This document shows, in pieces, positions 20,744 to 30,985 of a DNA stretch of 64,000 nt. Each line of letters opens with the position of its first letter. The stretch's first letter is position 1. The notes under the pieces are model-generated. The model searched no databases. It was not told the DNA's origin and was given only the letters and a program-made list of their open reading frames with translations. Source of the stretch: Labyrinthula sp. Ha (taxonomy: Eukaryota; Sar; Bigyra; Labyrinthulida; Labyrinthulaceae); the NCBI GenBank assembly GCA_015227615.1, contig JAALGZ010000044.1, positions 235,123-299,122 of the forward strand. Direction: 5' to 3'. The position numbers and the translations under genes were made by a program.

Positions 20744-23682
20744 TCTTTCATTTTGGATACTGGAGCAACGTTGCATATTGTATCAAGTTATAAGGATATT
20801 CTCATTTTCAAACCTCATGTTATCAAAGTCGGTACTCTCAAATCAGGCAAAGGAGTATATAGTAAAGCCTATGGTTCGTTACTACTACGTCTGTATAAGG
20901 GAAAAACACTACTAGTAAACAATGTTTATGTTTGCCATGATGCAAAGTTGAGTATACTCTTGTAAAAGAGACTAACTAAATCATGGTTCACCCTGGCATT
21001 TAGTAAGAAGTATCTCGATATTCGATACAAAGGAGTCCCATGCTATAGTTGTACGAAACAAGATAACTTATGATATATTTGGGCAAATTTTCTGAATAGA
21101 AACGATGCATTACGACTAAAAAATAATGTAAACTCAATAGCCTCTGTTGCTATTGACTCAGAACTTCTATATATGAGAATGGGATACTTGAACTATAAGA
21201 GACTAAAAAATCTACAAAATGTAATACAAAATAAACTAGAGGTAAAGAATCACACAGAAAATCACTTCTGCGAAGGATGTATTTTTCAGAAGTGTGATTT
21301 TTCTGCAATACCTACTAGATCTAGAAATTTGTTTGTAGCAGAAGTAGCTGGAAAAAATACATGCAGGTACGGCTGGACCAATAAAACATATGACCTTACA
21401 CAAGTTTACTTATGCAGTTATATTAACAGACAGTTTCTCAAAATTTAGATGGGAAATTCTAGTTAAAAAGAAAAGTGAAATACCAAAAAAACTCGAACTA
21501 AAATTTAGACAAATACAACAACGTTGGAAATTCAACACTACTATTTTCCAGAGTGACGAAGGAACCGAATTTACCAATAACATACTAAAGCAATACCTTA
21601 AGCAAAGCGGAATATCCCATCATACAAATAATGTTGGAACACCACAATAATACGGTCTGGCTGAAGTTACAAATAAAATAGTTTTCAACGGCGTTAGAGC
21701 CATACTTCATACAGCAATACTGTCATATAACTTCTGGGACTATGCTATCACATATCATGTAAAACAGGTCAACTCTTATCCAATAAAACATCCTTTAGAA
21801 CCTGATACTATGACAACACCATACGAGTTATTGACTGGGTTCAAACCAGACATTGCTATGTTCCGAACATTTAAAACAAAAGGTTTCGGCAAGCGACCAC
21901 TTTCAAAAAGATCCAAGTTAGATAGCAAAGCCGAACCTTGTCAGTTTCTTGGTATAACAAAGAAATCATCCTTCATTACCAGGTGGCTGAAGGATAATGT
22001 TCTAGGTGAAACTAAAACTTCCAAGTTCAATGAACAAACTATAATACCAAAGGAAAACAACCGCACTGCAAATACAGACCAACAAGTTATTCATCACGAA
22101 CCGAAGTCGTATTTTCAAGCAATAAATCATCCAGAAAAATTTAAGTGGATGGAAGCATATCAAGCAGAAATAGATAGCCTTGAAATAATAGGTAAGTTTC
22201 AAGTAGTTTAACGACCTGCAGATAAGTCCATTTAAATACTACCTCTAAGAGAGCTCTTCAAGTATAAATACGACAATATCTCTGAAACAATAAAAGCAAA
22301 AGTGAGAATAGTTGCGAGAGGTGATAAAGAAATGAAGATCCACACGCAGATAACTATGCTACAGTCGCAGCTTCATACAGCATAAAAATTTTCCTGCTTA
22401 CAATGCTTACAACATATCCTCATTTCGTTAATATACAATTAGATGTCAAAACAGCATTCTTATATGCATCAAGAAGTAAACCAACGTATCTAGAGCTGCC
22501 TAAAGGTCATAAAGATAGGGTTGATACATCATTTGTCTGAGAAGGAAGCCACAGTAAATATGGATTAAGAGAGAGCCCGAAATTGTGGAACTCCCTTATT
22601 TCTTCGTTATTTTTGAATTATGGGTTTGTGCAATTCGCTGCAGATCCTTGCATTTACAAATGCGGGGAAAAATACCCAAAATAAATCATCATCTGAAAAT
22701 CACGAATCTCAATCCAATTGCCCAAAATTGTATCTTATTCCGTACGTTGATGATATTATTATACCTGGCGAAAGAAAAGAAGTAGATAATCTAATCAAAC
22801 ATATAAGGCAATCATTTAACATAAAAACAGCAAACGAAATAGCAAAATATGCAGGGTATCAGGTAAAGGAGGATGAGGATAGCATATTATTGACCCAAGA
22901 GAACTATATCAAGGCTTCGGCGAAGAGATTCAGGAAAACGGAAATTAAACAAGTTAATTACCCGATGTCCAATCCAAAAATTCATGGGAAGATAAGGATA
23001 TCTTTCAAGACAAGCGTTTATACCAGAGTATCGTAGGAACCTTAAGCTATGCTGCCCTGAACACAAGGCCTGATGTAAATTATGATACAAACTTACTTGC
23101 CAGAACAGTGAACTTTGCAAATCCAGTTCTACTATCCGTAGCAAAGGAAGCAATCAAGTATTTATATGACACAAGCAAATATGGAGTAAGGTTCAAGAAA
23201 AGCAAGAGTAATAAGATACAACTCAGAGTACAAACAGACAGTGACTGGGCAAGTGAACATGATAATCGCAGAAGCATATCAGGTAACCTTAATCTTTTCA
23301 AAAATGGACCACTATTATTTAGTTCAAAGAAACAGTCTATGATAACACTTTGAACAGCAGAAGTTGAATTCGTATCCTTAAGCCAGTGCATGAAAAAGCT
23401 AGGAATGTTATTACAATATCTAGAATTCTATGAAGTCGAAGTAGAACTTCCCATCCAAGTTGAAATAGACAACCAGCCAGCTATTCATATGCTAAGAGGA
23501 GCATGATCAATACAAAGAACAAAATATATAGACATTCACCTACTGCACTGCCAAGAACTATTATAAAGGAAAATCATTCAAGTGAAATATATTCAAGGCG
23601 AAAAGAATATTTCAGACATGCTAACAAAATGTTGTGCACCCGAAGTATATAAGAATCTCTTTCGAAACCAGATAAGCGTATA
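20744..23682 (+). pseudogene. Copia Pol remnant (protease, integrase, RT, RNase H)
   Basis: Protease: LDTGATLHIV at ~20753. Integrase: zinc-binding CEGCIFQKC near 21265, first catalytic Asp in ILTDSFSKF, second in QSDEGTEF, and catalytic Glu after a stop in a TPQ-stop-YGLAE context (~21650). Reverse transcriptase: QLDVKTAFLYA near 22440 and the YVDD box in PYVDDIII near 22745. RNase H: TDSDWASEHDNRRSISG near 23240. In-frame stops are seen at least at 20741, 20963, 21648, ~22209 and ~23351, and frames change near 20970, 22570 and 23030. Two of the stops replace expected glutamine codons, consistent with C-to-T decay. The reader should treat the element as non-autonomous. Confidence 0.8.
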
Positions 23683-23690
23683 GTTGACGC

Positions 23691-24797
23691 AAGCAAAGGT
23701 TTATCACCTCTGAGGTTTTTTTCCTTCACAAGAGTCATATCGCGGTCATTTTTCTGGCGTATTTACGGAAGACAAGTGATATTTTTATTTTGCAAAATTA
23801 AACACCTTCCTCTTCTTTTACTAAACGCATTTGGCATCATTTCCAGAGAGAGGAAGACTTACTTACAGTGTCAGTATTTATATATTCTAACTCTAAGTTT
23901 GACTTAATTAAAAACTTTCCTACTTTTTGATATTTTCTTATTTCTCATATACTGAAATAAACTCAATATTACATTACCCTAAACGTAATAAAACCAATTG
24001 ATATCAAGAAACGACCAAGATATCTCCATATTTGCAGATAACTCAGCGAAGAGTGAGCGAGTGAATGCCCAAAGTGATGGAAATATTGAAGATATGCATA
24101 GACTCAAAATTTATGAATGATGCTTCACTGTTGTATAACCTTCGTCAACGATATTCTCATGCACATAGAAAGATGCAGATTGCACAAGCATTGGAAGTAT
24201 TTAAGGGAGCATAAATCCAAAGAGCGATCTAGTTTTTCAGACCACTGAAAAGGAAGAAACATATATAAACGTGGGGGAGAATCATCTAGACAACTACTTC
24301 ATGTTTTGAAGATTGCAGAAACTGTTTTCAAGATGCTGGATCAGGAAGATTAAGATCAATCAAGTGTTATTAATTAAGTATCATGTTTAGGAAAAACTGA
24401 AGCAACCAAGCAGCTCTTACAATATACCAGTGAAAGATATAGAATACAAACTAGATAGTACAAGCTGTTCTTGGAACTAGATCTGAAGAACTGATTAAGC
24501 ATTAGAAAAACGTACATACTAGGAGGGGTTCTTTTACCGCAGGGTTTCTCACCTCCTAAATCTAGTTTTAGGTTTAGTTTAAATACTTAAACTAATTTGT
24601 GTTTAGTATTTTTGTATTCATATATATATATATATTTTGGGGTCTCGCTTGAAGTAACAATTTTATTGGATTTCGTAGTGAAGAATCACAGTACATCTAC
24701 TTTGCCTAAACAATGAGCTTGAATTTCTGGCTTTAAAGTTTAATTTTCATAAAATTGCTGGTCAAAGTAAAAAAAAATACAAACTAAAGCTTAAAAC
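23691..24797. other. Post-element intergenic sequence
   Basis: It contains CAATATTACATTACC near 23968 (compare solo-LTR-like sequences at ~36.3 and ~53.1 kb), a polypurine-like GTGGGGGAGA near 24270, and a short (TA)n run near 24626. No gene seen. Confidence 0.4.
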
Positions 24798-24908
24798 TTA
24801 AACTTGGTCCAACAGTGCTTCTTCTTGGTCCAGTTTAGCCTTGCACATCTTCTTTTTTAGGTACTCAATCCATAAGGGTGAAAAGACTGCGGCCATAATA
24901 ATGAACAT
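24798..24908 (-). CDS. 36-residue single-pass membrane micropeptide, unidentified
   Basis: On the minus strand ATG at 24908 opens a 36-codon frame: a hydrophobic helix (MFIIMAAVFSPLWIEYL) followed by a charged tail (KKKMCKAKLDQEEALLDQV) and TAA. The topology resembles small subunits of inner-membrane complexes. Thirty bases upstream, in the same frame, another ATG sits in an ideal CA-rich leader (ACAAACAAATTGAACAAAACC), but the third codon after it is TAG (ATG GAT TAG), after which the frame is open. So either the upstream ATG is a two-codon uORF, or one base has changed and the true protein is 46 residues. It is divergent from the Tim44 gene. Confidence 0.4.
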   Translation of the reverse strand: MFIIMAAVFSPLWIEYLKKKMCKAKLDQEEALLDQV

Positions 24909-25255
24909 TCCGGCTAGACAAATTGATTCCTAATCCATTGGTTTTGTTCAATTTGTTTGTTTCTTTCTTTAAATACGGAAATTCTATAACTCAAACAACT
25001 CAAAACTTGAAAACTCGAACAGGGTTTCGTAAATGGGTTCTGGACCATATGGCTCAAACTCAAATGATACTCATGAGTTCCTCAAAAAAACTCAAATATT
25101 ATTTAAAGAAAGTCAAAACTCTAAAAAAAGGTATAAAAACTAAAAATTTTTGATGAACTCATTTGAGTATCGAGTTTTTTTCCTCAAACGGCAGGCCTAA
25201 TTAGAAGTTTGAATTATATTAATGGTGCATTACCATAAGAAACATACAAAGGAAA

Positions 25256-26386
25256 ATGATTAATCAGTGGATACGTTCATCAAGAATAACGGGTTCTTTA
25301 CTTAGAAATCATCGATCGCTTGCGCCAACTAATCTGATAAGAATGCAATATTTTTCCACATCAAATAATGAGAAAGAAGAAAAATCAGAGGAAATACGGA
25401 ATGAGGGTGTGAATGCTTCCGATAAGTTCAAGTCCTTTTTACAAGGTTTTCAGTCTTCTGCTAAATCTTCATTTGATAATGATCCAACAACATGGAAAGA
25501 TGCATTAAGAAATATATTTAATTTGAAACCAGTCGATAAAATAACTAAAATGGAGACTGAACGTTTAGAAAGAGTTAAAATTCACCAAGAAAATAAAGCA
25601 AATCCAGATTACAAACCACCAACAACTTCAGAGTTAGTTGTACAAAAAGTAGAAGAGGTAAATACTTCAGATCCAATATGGAAACGGTTTTCTTCATCTC
25701 TTTCTTTTCAAAGCTCAGAATTATTTACAAAATTATTAGGTGAAGAAAATATGGAAAAAATAAGTGAACAAAAAGAAAAAGTAAAAGATAAAGTTGAAGA
25801 AGCAAGACAAACTTTTGAAACTTCACAAAATCCAGTAGTCTATAAAGTATATTCAGCATATGAAACAGTTTTAAAAGATTCACCTGCTGGTGAAACAATA
25901 AAAGAATGGAGAAAAAATGAACCACATTTATCTTTTGATGAAAACGAGATAGTTAAAACAATAGAAGATCCTTATGAAGATGATGGTTTAATACCAAAAG
26001 TATTAGATTTATATTTTACAGCTGAAGAACATTTAGATGAAGTAGATTTAGAATTGGAGAAATATTGTGGAGAAAAAGCAAGAATGGGAATAAGGGCAAG
26101 TGGACAACAAAGAGTTGCTATTGGACAAAGAATGTCTGGAGACATTTTAAGTATAGGAGATACAAATGTATTAAAAGTTGAAGATGGAAAAGTTTTGATA
26201 AGAACTATGGTACAACAAATAGATTGTTTATACGATTTAACAGGAGAAATAGTTGAAGGAGGAGAAGATAAAGTTGTTGCAGTTTGGTATGTATTTGGTT
26301 TGAGTAGAAAATATTTTGAAGAAGAATTTCGATACAGATGGTTTTGTGAAGAGTTTGCTGTTATTGGACAGCAAACATATATTTAA
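25256..26386 (+). CDS. TIM44: Mitochondrial import motor subunit Tim44
   Basis: An intact 376-residue protein. The N-terminus (WIRSSRITGSLLRNHRSLAPTN) is an Arg/Ser-rich presequence with a likely cleavage region before YFSTS. A long charged, helical middle segment (residues ~90-200, with the conserved NPxVYKVYSAYETV stretch that matches the Tim44 linker) leads to the C-terminal Tim44 domain, recognised by RTMVQQIDCLYDLTGEIVEGG, then KVVAVWYVFGLSR and a final YRWFCEEFAVIGQQTYI. Tim44 tethers mtHsp70 to the TIM23 channel on the matrix side. The protein is somewhat shorter than yeast and human forms (~430-450). No intron is needed. A GAGTATCGAG motif lies ~90 bp upstream. Confidence 0.88.
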   Translation: MINQWIRSSRITGSLLRNHRSLAPTNLIRMQYFSTSNNEKEEKSEEIRNEGVNASDKFKSFLQGFQSSAKSSFDNDPTTWKDALRNIFNLKPVDKITKMETERLERVKIHQENKANPDYKPPTTSELVVQKVEEVNTSDPIWKRFSSSLSFQSSELFTKLLGEENMEKISEQKEKVKDKVEEARQTFETSQNPVVYKVYSAYETVLKDSPAGETIKEWRKNEPHLSFDENEIVKTIEDPYEDDGLIPKVLDLYFTAEEHLDEVDLELEKYCGEKARMGIRASGQQRVAIGQRMSGDILSIGDTNVLKVEDGKVLIRTMVQQIDCLYDLTGEIVEGGEDKVVAVWYVFGLSRKYFEEEFRYRWFCEEFAVIGQQTYI

Positions 26387-26639
26387 GAATAAAAACATAC
26401 TTTTTATCTTTATCTTACTTTCTTTAATAATGTCTACAAATAGAAATATTATAAGCTTAATTCTAAAAGATGACATTATCTGCATATTTTCAAATAAGAT
26501 AGTTTTCAACTGGTTTAGAATATAAGGTATTATAATAAAATATCTTAATTAAGAAGTTTAGAGATTTAATATTCTTCATTCAAAATAATGTTATTTTGAC
26601 TTTTCAACCTGTAAGTTATAACAAAACAAAAATCAAATT
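26387..26639. other. Intergenic
   Basis: AT-rich, nothing recognised; probably holds the Tim44 3' end. Confidence 0.4.
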
Positions 26640-27010
26640 AGAGTTCCTGTTTCTTGCTGGTTACGAAATAGAGCGGGGAAGACAATTTTATATTCTCGTT
26701 CATTAAAATAAGAATAACCAAATTTTTGAACATCTGGGAACTCATTTTGTACGAGTGTTGGCCTGTGTCGATTAACTAATGTAAATGTATCTGGAACAAC
26801 TTCATGAGCTACTTAAGCAACATCACTGATTATACCCAATAGATAACTTTTATCCTTTGTTTGAGTTACGGAAAAACTTATTACTCGATCTAAAGTTAGA
26901 AAAATATCTACGACGTGTTTGATTCCAATAATCATACATTCAAAACCATTGCTGCAGAAAAATGATTATTTTATTACCAAGATCTGTTTGCAGGGTATAA
27001 AATAAATCCT
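26640..27010 (-). pseudogene. Decayed fragment, possibly a second Roco C-terminus
   Basis: A coherent minus-strand frame with one TAA reads IKHVVDIFLTLDRVISFSV, then SYLLGIISDVA, a stop, and VNRHRPTLVQNEFPDVQKFGYSYFNEREYKIVFPALF. The first part aligns by eye with the end of the neighbouring Roco protein (IVDIFVESEKSIGFSLVQGG ... WLKEIVGRI). It lies just downstream of that gene on the same strand, as expected for a tandem duplicate in decay. No start and no upstream exons were found. An unrelated gene relic is the alternative. Confidence 0.4.
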
Positions 27011-27326
27011 CTAAACTAGGTGCATTATGTATTTTTGTGAAGATTAATAAACTTTGTAAACGAATGGTGAATGACCAAAACTTAATTTATATCAATATTC
27101 AAACGAGTCAAGAAACTAAGTTAGGTACAAATGTTAGAATGAAGTGTCTTAATTAATCATATTCCTAAGCGAAAACTATTGCAATAAGAAATAAAAACAT
27201 TGATATCTTTTTATTTACACTGCGCTATTATTTCGAAATAAGATGTAGTATAGAATATTATAGATGTAACTATTATATCTAGAATTTATTCGTGGCTATA
27301 TTGGTTTACAAGAAATAAAACAAATA

Positions 27327-29920
27327 TCAAACATTATTCATTTGAACAAAAATAAAACTATTATCCAACAGTGTCAAATCCATAGAAATACGTCCAACTA
27401 TTTCTTTTAGCCAATCAAAACTTCCACCTTGAACTAAACTGAAACCAATGCTTTTCTCACTTTCAACAAAAATATCAACTATTCTATTATTATTGAAAAT
27501 AAAACGACTGAAATATTTATAAATAATACATTCAGATATATTATCTTCTTTTTGAAGAAAAGTGATTACTTTAACAAATACAGATAACCTCAACAAAGAG
27601 TTAAAACTAAACTCTATATCATTTGTGAAAGTAGGTTTTATTTTATTATTAATAGGTGGAAGTAATTCAGGAAGAATAAATCTATCAACTTCATTCTCAA
27701 CTCTTACTAAAATAAGATAATTTATAGATAGTTCAAATATATATTTCTTTTCTTTTTCTGTATATTCTTTCAAAAGAACATTAAAGATTTCAATACTAAT
27801 TATTCCTGAATCAACATAACTTCTATAAAGAGGAAATAAATCGCTCGGAATCCGAAATGAGAGCTGATGAAAAGTTGGATCACGGATAAAACTCCCTAAA
27901 GCTTGCGCAAGGTAAGAAGGGGCAAAAAATACAAAATTTTCATCTGCTTCCAAATCTAAATCAGGAAAATAATATATTAGACCAACTCTTGAATATATTT
28001 CCAGCATGTTTTCAATTTCCGAAAGATCAAATCCACAAGATATAGCTTTCTCTTCAAACTTGCTTAAAGTCATAATATTAGTTTGTTCTCTACAGTTGTC
28101 AAGAAATAAGACTGAAGCGGTATTTATTTCTAAACTAAGAAACCCTATTTTCGAAAGACCAGAAGCTCCAGATATAATATCTATTATTTTATCTTTTAGT
28201 TCTTTAAATTCTTTATTTTCAGTTTCTACGGAATTCTCCACAGGAAAAAACAAACTATCCTCATTTCCTAATAAAGATACTCTATTTGATAAACTCTGAA
28301 AAACTGTTGATATCTTGTTATTTATATCTTTCAAATTTATATCATTGTTATTTTTTCTCTTGTATCTTTTCAAATATGTTCCTACCAGAATAGTTGGTGC
28401 TTCTGGTGCATTTTTTAAAATACTTTCAAGCCAAAACTTTAATCTGCGTAAATCATGCTTAGAAACTTTTGTCATATTAAAAACTACAAAATAAAGTGAA
28501 TTTGAGTTCATGAAAATATGATGAACAGAGGAAAATATTTCTTGTCCCCCAAAGTCACAAACACGAAAGTAAATTTCAATTGACTTGAACCCATAAGCAC
28601 TAGTTTTCATACCTTCAACAAAATCTTTATCTTGAACTGTTCTATATAATAACTCTTTTTCAAAATCAAGTTTGTATTTAGATTGAATATTTTTTGAAGC
28701 ATCAAAATCAAAATAAACAATTGAAGGAATAGTGTTTTTAACTCGTTGTACACTAAGGTCATATTTAGAAACAGTACTCCAAGAATAGGATTCAGGACTT
28801 ATTCCAAATATATCAATATCATTTAAAACCAAAGTAGAAACAGTATCCAATAGAAACTTTTTTCCACATAAGTTTCTCATCAAAGAGGTTTTTCCAACTC
28901 GACTATCTCCCATAAATAAAGCTTGACACTCATTTAATACAGTTTCTTTTGAAAGTTGATCTTTAAATTTATTTCCCAAATACTTTTGTAATCTTCTTCT
29001 TGATCTTCTTGAACCTATATTATTTTGGTTAAGAATTTCAAAAAAAATAAGTGAAGGGTGATTGTTAACTAAGTTTTGAACTTCAGATACATTCTTCTCA
29101 GGAAAATTTACTTTTCTAAATCTTAGACTAAAAACTTATAAAATAAAATAAATTACATAAGTTTAACAAGATAACGTATATTCAGCAAGCAGGATTTTGA
29201 TATAGAAATAATATTTATACTGTGGAATTCTAGATTTTTTTCTTCAACACTAAAAGTAAACATAATACAAGAAATACAAAATATCACGTAAACTTTTCAT
29301 GTTTGCTATTTCTTGTAGTATTTTCAACATAAATCTATCTGTAAAATTATTATTTTGTAGCCTAAAATCAAAAACCAAAAATAAACTACCTTATTTTTAG
29401 TAAATCTTGAGTTCTCAGCAGAAAGAGCAAAGATTCGTTTTCCTGAAGACTACAATTGTTTAACCTAAGGATAAAATAAACAAAAGGCAAACTTTAAAGA
29501 GAGAAGTTTGATTTTTGATTTAATTTTGTTCAGAGAAACAAAGTTTGAGTTACTTAACTGACAAAAGTGAAAACTAAAATACTAGAAAATACAAGAAAAA
29601 TACTTGAGCAATTCAACTTTTTCAAACTTTTCAAACCATCTGTTAAAAAAATTTCCAATGATATCAAGTGGGCAAAAATAGAAAGCAAGATTTGATACTT
29701 GAAAAGGTTTACTTCATATAAACAACAGTTTGGTTTTTCTTCAGCTGTTCGAGGAAAGTTCTAGTTTCCTCGATAAACAGGTTTCTTTTTGTTGGATGGA
29801 AAACTTCGTCATGTGACCTGAGAATAAAATATTAATATAAAATAACCATCGAAGATTAAACTCACTTTTCATAATTCTAGTCTCAAACTGTTGTTTGATA
29901 GATACCTTTTGTAAAACCAT
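27327..29920 (-). CDS. LRR-Roc-COR (Roco family) GTPase, nine exons with tiny introns
   Basis: Exons on the minus strand: 29920-29906, 29876-29866, 29817-29713, 29639-29604, 29573-29493, 29464-29390, 29361-29278, 29249-29157 and 29127-27327; the total of 2301 nt gives 766 residues with no internal stop. The eight introns are 29, 48, 73, 30, 28, 28, 28 and 29 nt. The N-terminal third carries about six leucine-rich repeats, for example LLSLKLNNCSLQENES, LLKIRLQNNNFTDRFM and VSEVQNLVNNHPSL. The Roc GTPase follows with the P-loop GDSRVGKTSL, switch II DFGGQE and LVGTYLKR in place of the usual NKxD-type G4. A COR domain (FVFFAPSYLAQALGSFI onward) ends the protein; there is no kinase domain. Roco proteins are dimeric GTPases in signalling. 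The last exon alone is certain; the upstream exon chain is inferred from splice signals, phase and LRR pattern. Confidence 0.8.
29128..29905 (-). other. Cluster of eight tiny introns in the Roco gene
   Basis: Introns 29905-29877, 29865-29818, 29712-29640, 29603-29574, 29492-29465, 29389-29362, 29277-29250 and 29156-29128. All begin GT and end AG; most are T-rich and end TTTTAG or CTTAG. All but the first are phase 2, as in genes built from repeated modules. One internal exon is only 11 nt. The frame closes exactly over all nine exons, which supports the model. Confidence 0.7.
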
Positions 29921-30169
29921 TTCTTCCTCTTTACGTAATCACTTTTTTCACTTTGGAGTTTATTGATTTAACTTTATTTGATTGGTCAAATTAATTTGAA
30001 ATTTATACTTTATGAAAATTTAGAATAAGCGGAAGTCGAATTAATCTAGAAATTTGAAAAAAAAGTCACTAATTATAAATTTGAAACAAAAGTACTTAAA
30101 AAAATATAAATTCACAAAATTTGCTAATGAAAAAACTTACGAGTACAAATAAAAACTTCGTGCAAAAAA

Positions 30170-30492
30170 ATGAGTTTACGTGGAAGTTTGATGTTAAAGA
30201 GTTTTTGTTCTGAAGAAGAAATGTTTGAACCACTTCATGAAATTATGTCAAGATTTTTACTAGCTCTAGGGTATCCTCCAGCATAGTTTTGAAGTCAGGA
30301 GCAAAAAAAAAGTTTAGATTTAAAGCAGTCAAGTTACGAAGATATGAAAGTATTTGTAGTAGTTTTAAGAATTGCGCTTTTGAAGTTAATCTTAAGTTTG
30401 ACCTAGACAAGAAAGCTTACATCTTTAGAGTAATTGACCCAGAGCACTTTGAACATGAATTTAGAAAGAACTCAACAGTGAAAAGTACTTAA
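30170..30492 (+). pseudogene. MULE/FAR1-type zinc-binding domain fragment
   Basis: The frame opening at 30170 (SEEEMFEPLHEIMSRFLL) stops at 30284-30286; a second frame to 30492 reads KLRRYESICSSFKNCAFEV, then YIFRVIDPEHFEHEF. The pattern of Arg-x-x-Tyr, two cysteines, and a final H-x-x-H resembles the WRKY/GCM1-like DNA-binding domain at the N-terminus of Mutator-like transposases. No catalytic DDE part follows. The A-rich leader before 30170 could also mark a small host gene with an unrecognised intron between the frames. Confidence 0.35.
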
Positions 30493-30727
30493 ATGACTTA
30501 ACAGAAGATTAATTAGAAACTCTACATACATTAGGTAGGGCTGAAACTTCTATTGCTCTAGCAGAATTAGCTCTTCACAGGACATTTTCAGGAATTTTCT
30601 ATGGAATCAGCATTGAACATCAAATCACCGGCTAACGGAAAACGAATCTATGAAGCTGGGATTGAAAAAACAAATCGCGTCTAATCTTAGGATCCTCAAC
30701 TGATGAGAACTTAACAAATTATCTTTT
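30493..30727. other. Intergenic, nothing recognised
   Basis: No open frame of note. Composition is slightly richer in G and C than the desert that follows. Confidence 0.3.
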
Positions 30728-30985
30728 TCCTTGAATCTTACTCTTGAACCCTTGCTGTTGACCTTATTCTTGAACTCTTGCCTTGAACCTTATTCAAAAA
30801 TATGTATAATCCAAAAGTTCACCCTAAGCCCCTTTCCTTTCCCCACATGTTTAGTAATTGATGAATAAAATATTTTTTTTCAAGCGCTTACCCTCAGCCC
30901 CAAATCTTTCCAAACGTGTTAGTTAATTGATGAATAAAATATTCTTTTTCCAAGCACTCACCCTAAGTCCATCCCTTTTTAAAGT
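30728..30985. repeat. Two short tandem repeat blocks
   Basis: The first block (30728-30795) repeats a ~29-nt unit around CTTGAACYCTTGC and TTGACCTTATT. The second (30816-30985) repeats a ~70-nt unit about 2.5 times; each copy has CACCCTAAGYCC and GTTNAGT-AATTGATGAATAAAATATT. Copies differ at several positions. No coding potential. Confidence 0.6.

Larger units (their letters stand above)
19700..23690 (+). mobile_element. Ty1/copia retrotransposon, complete domain set but inactivated
   Basis: Domains occur in copia order: Gag, protease, integrase, reverse transcriptase, RNase H. The local base composition is richer in G and C than the host genes. Several in-frame stops and frame changes interrupt Pol. 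Terminal repeats could not be paired by eye; a GTGGGGGAGA tract at ~24270 looks like a polypurine tract, so the element may extend to ~24280 before a lost 3' LTR. The order integrase before RT distinguishes it from Ty3/gypsy. Confidence 0.85.

Noticed and set aside
22714-22732. AATTGCCCAAAATTG promoter-like motif
   Set aside because: It lies inside the copia reverse transcriptase coding sequence just before the YVDD box; coincidence is more likely.
28006-28299. Plus-strand open frame of 97 codons
   Set aside because: It is the antisense shadow of the well-supported Roco exon.
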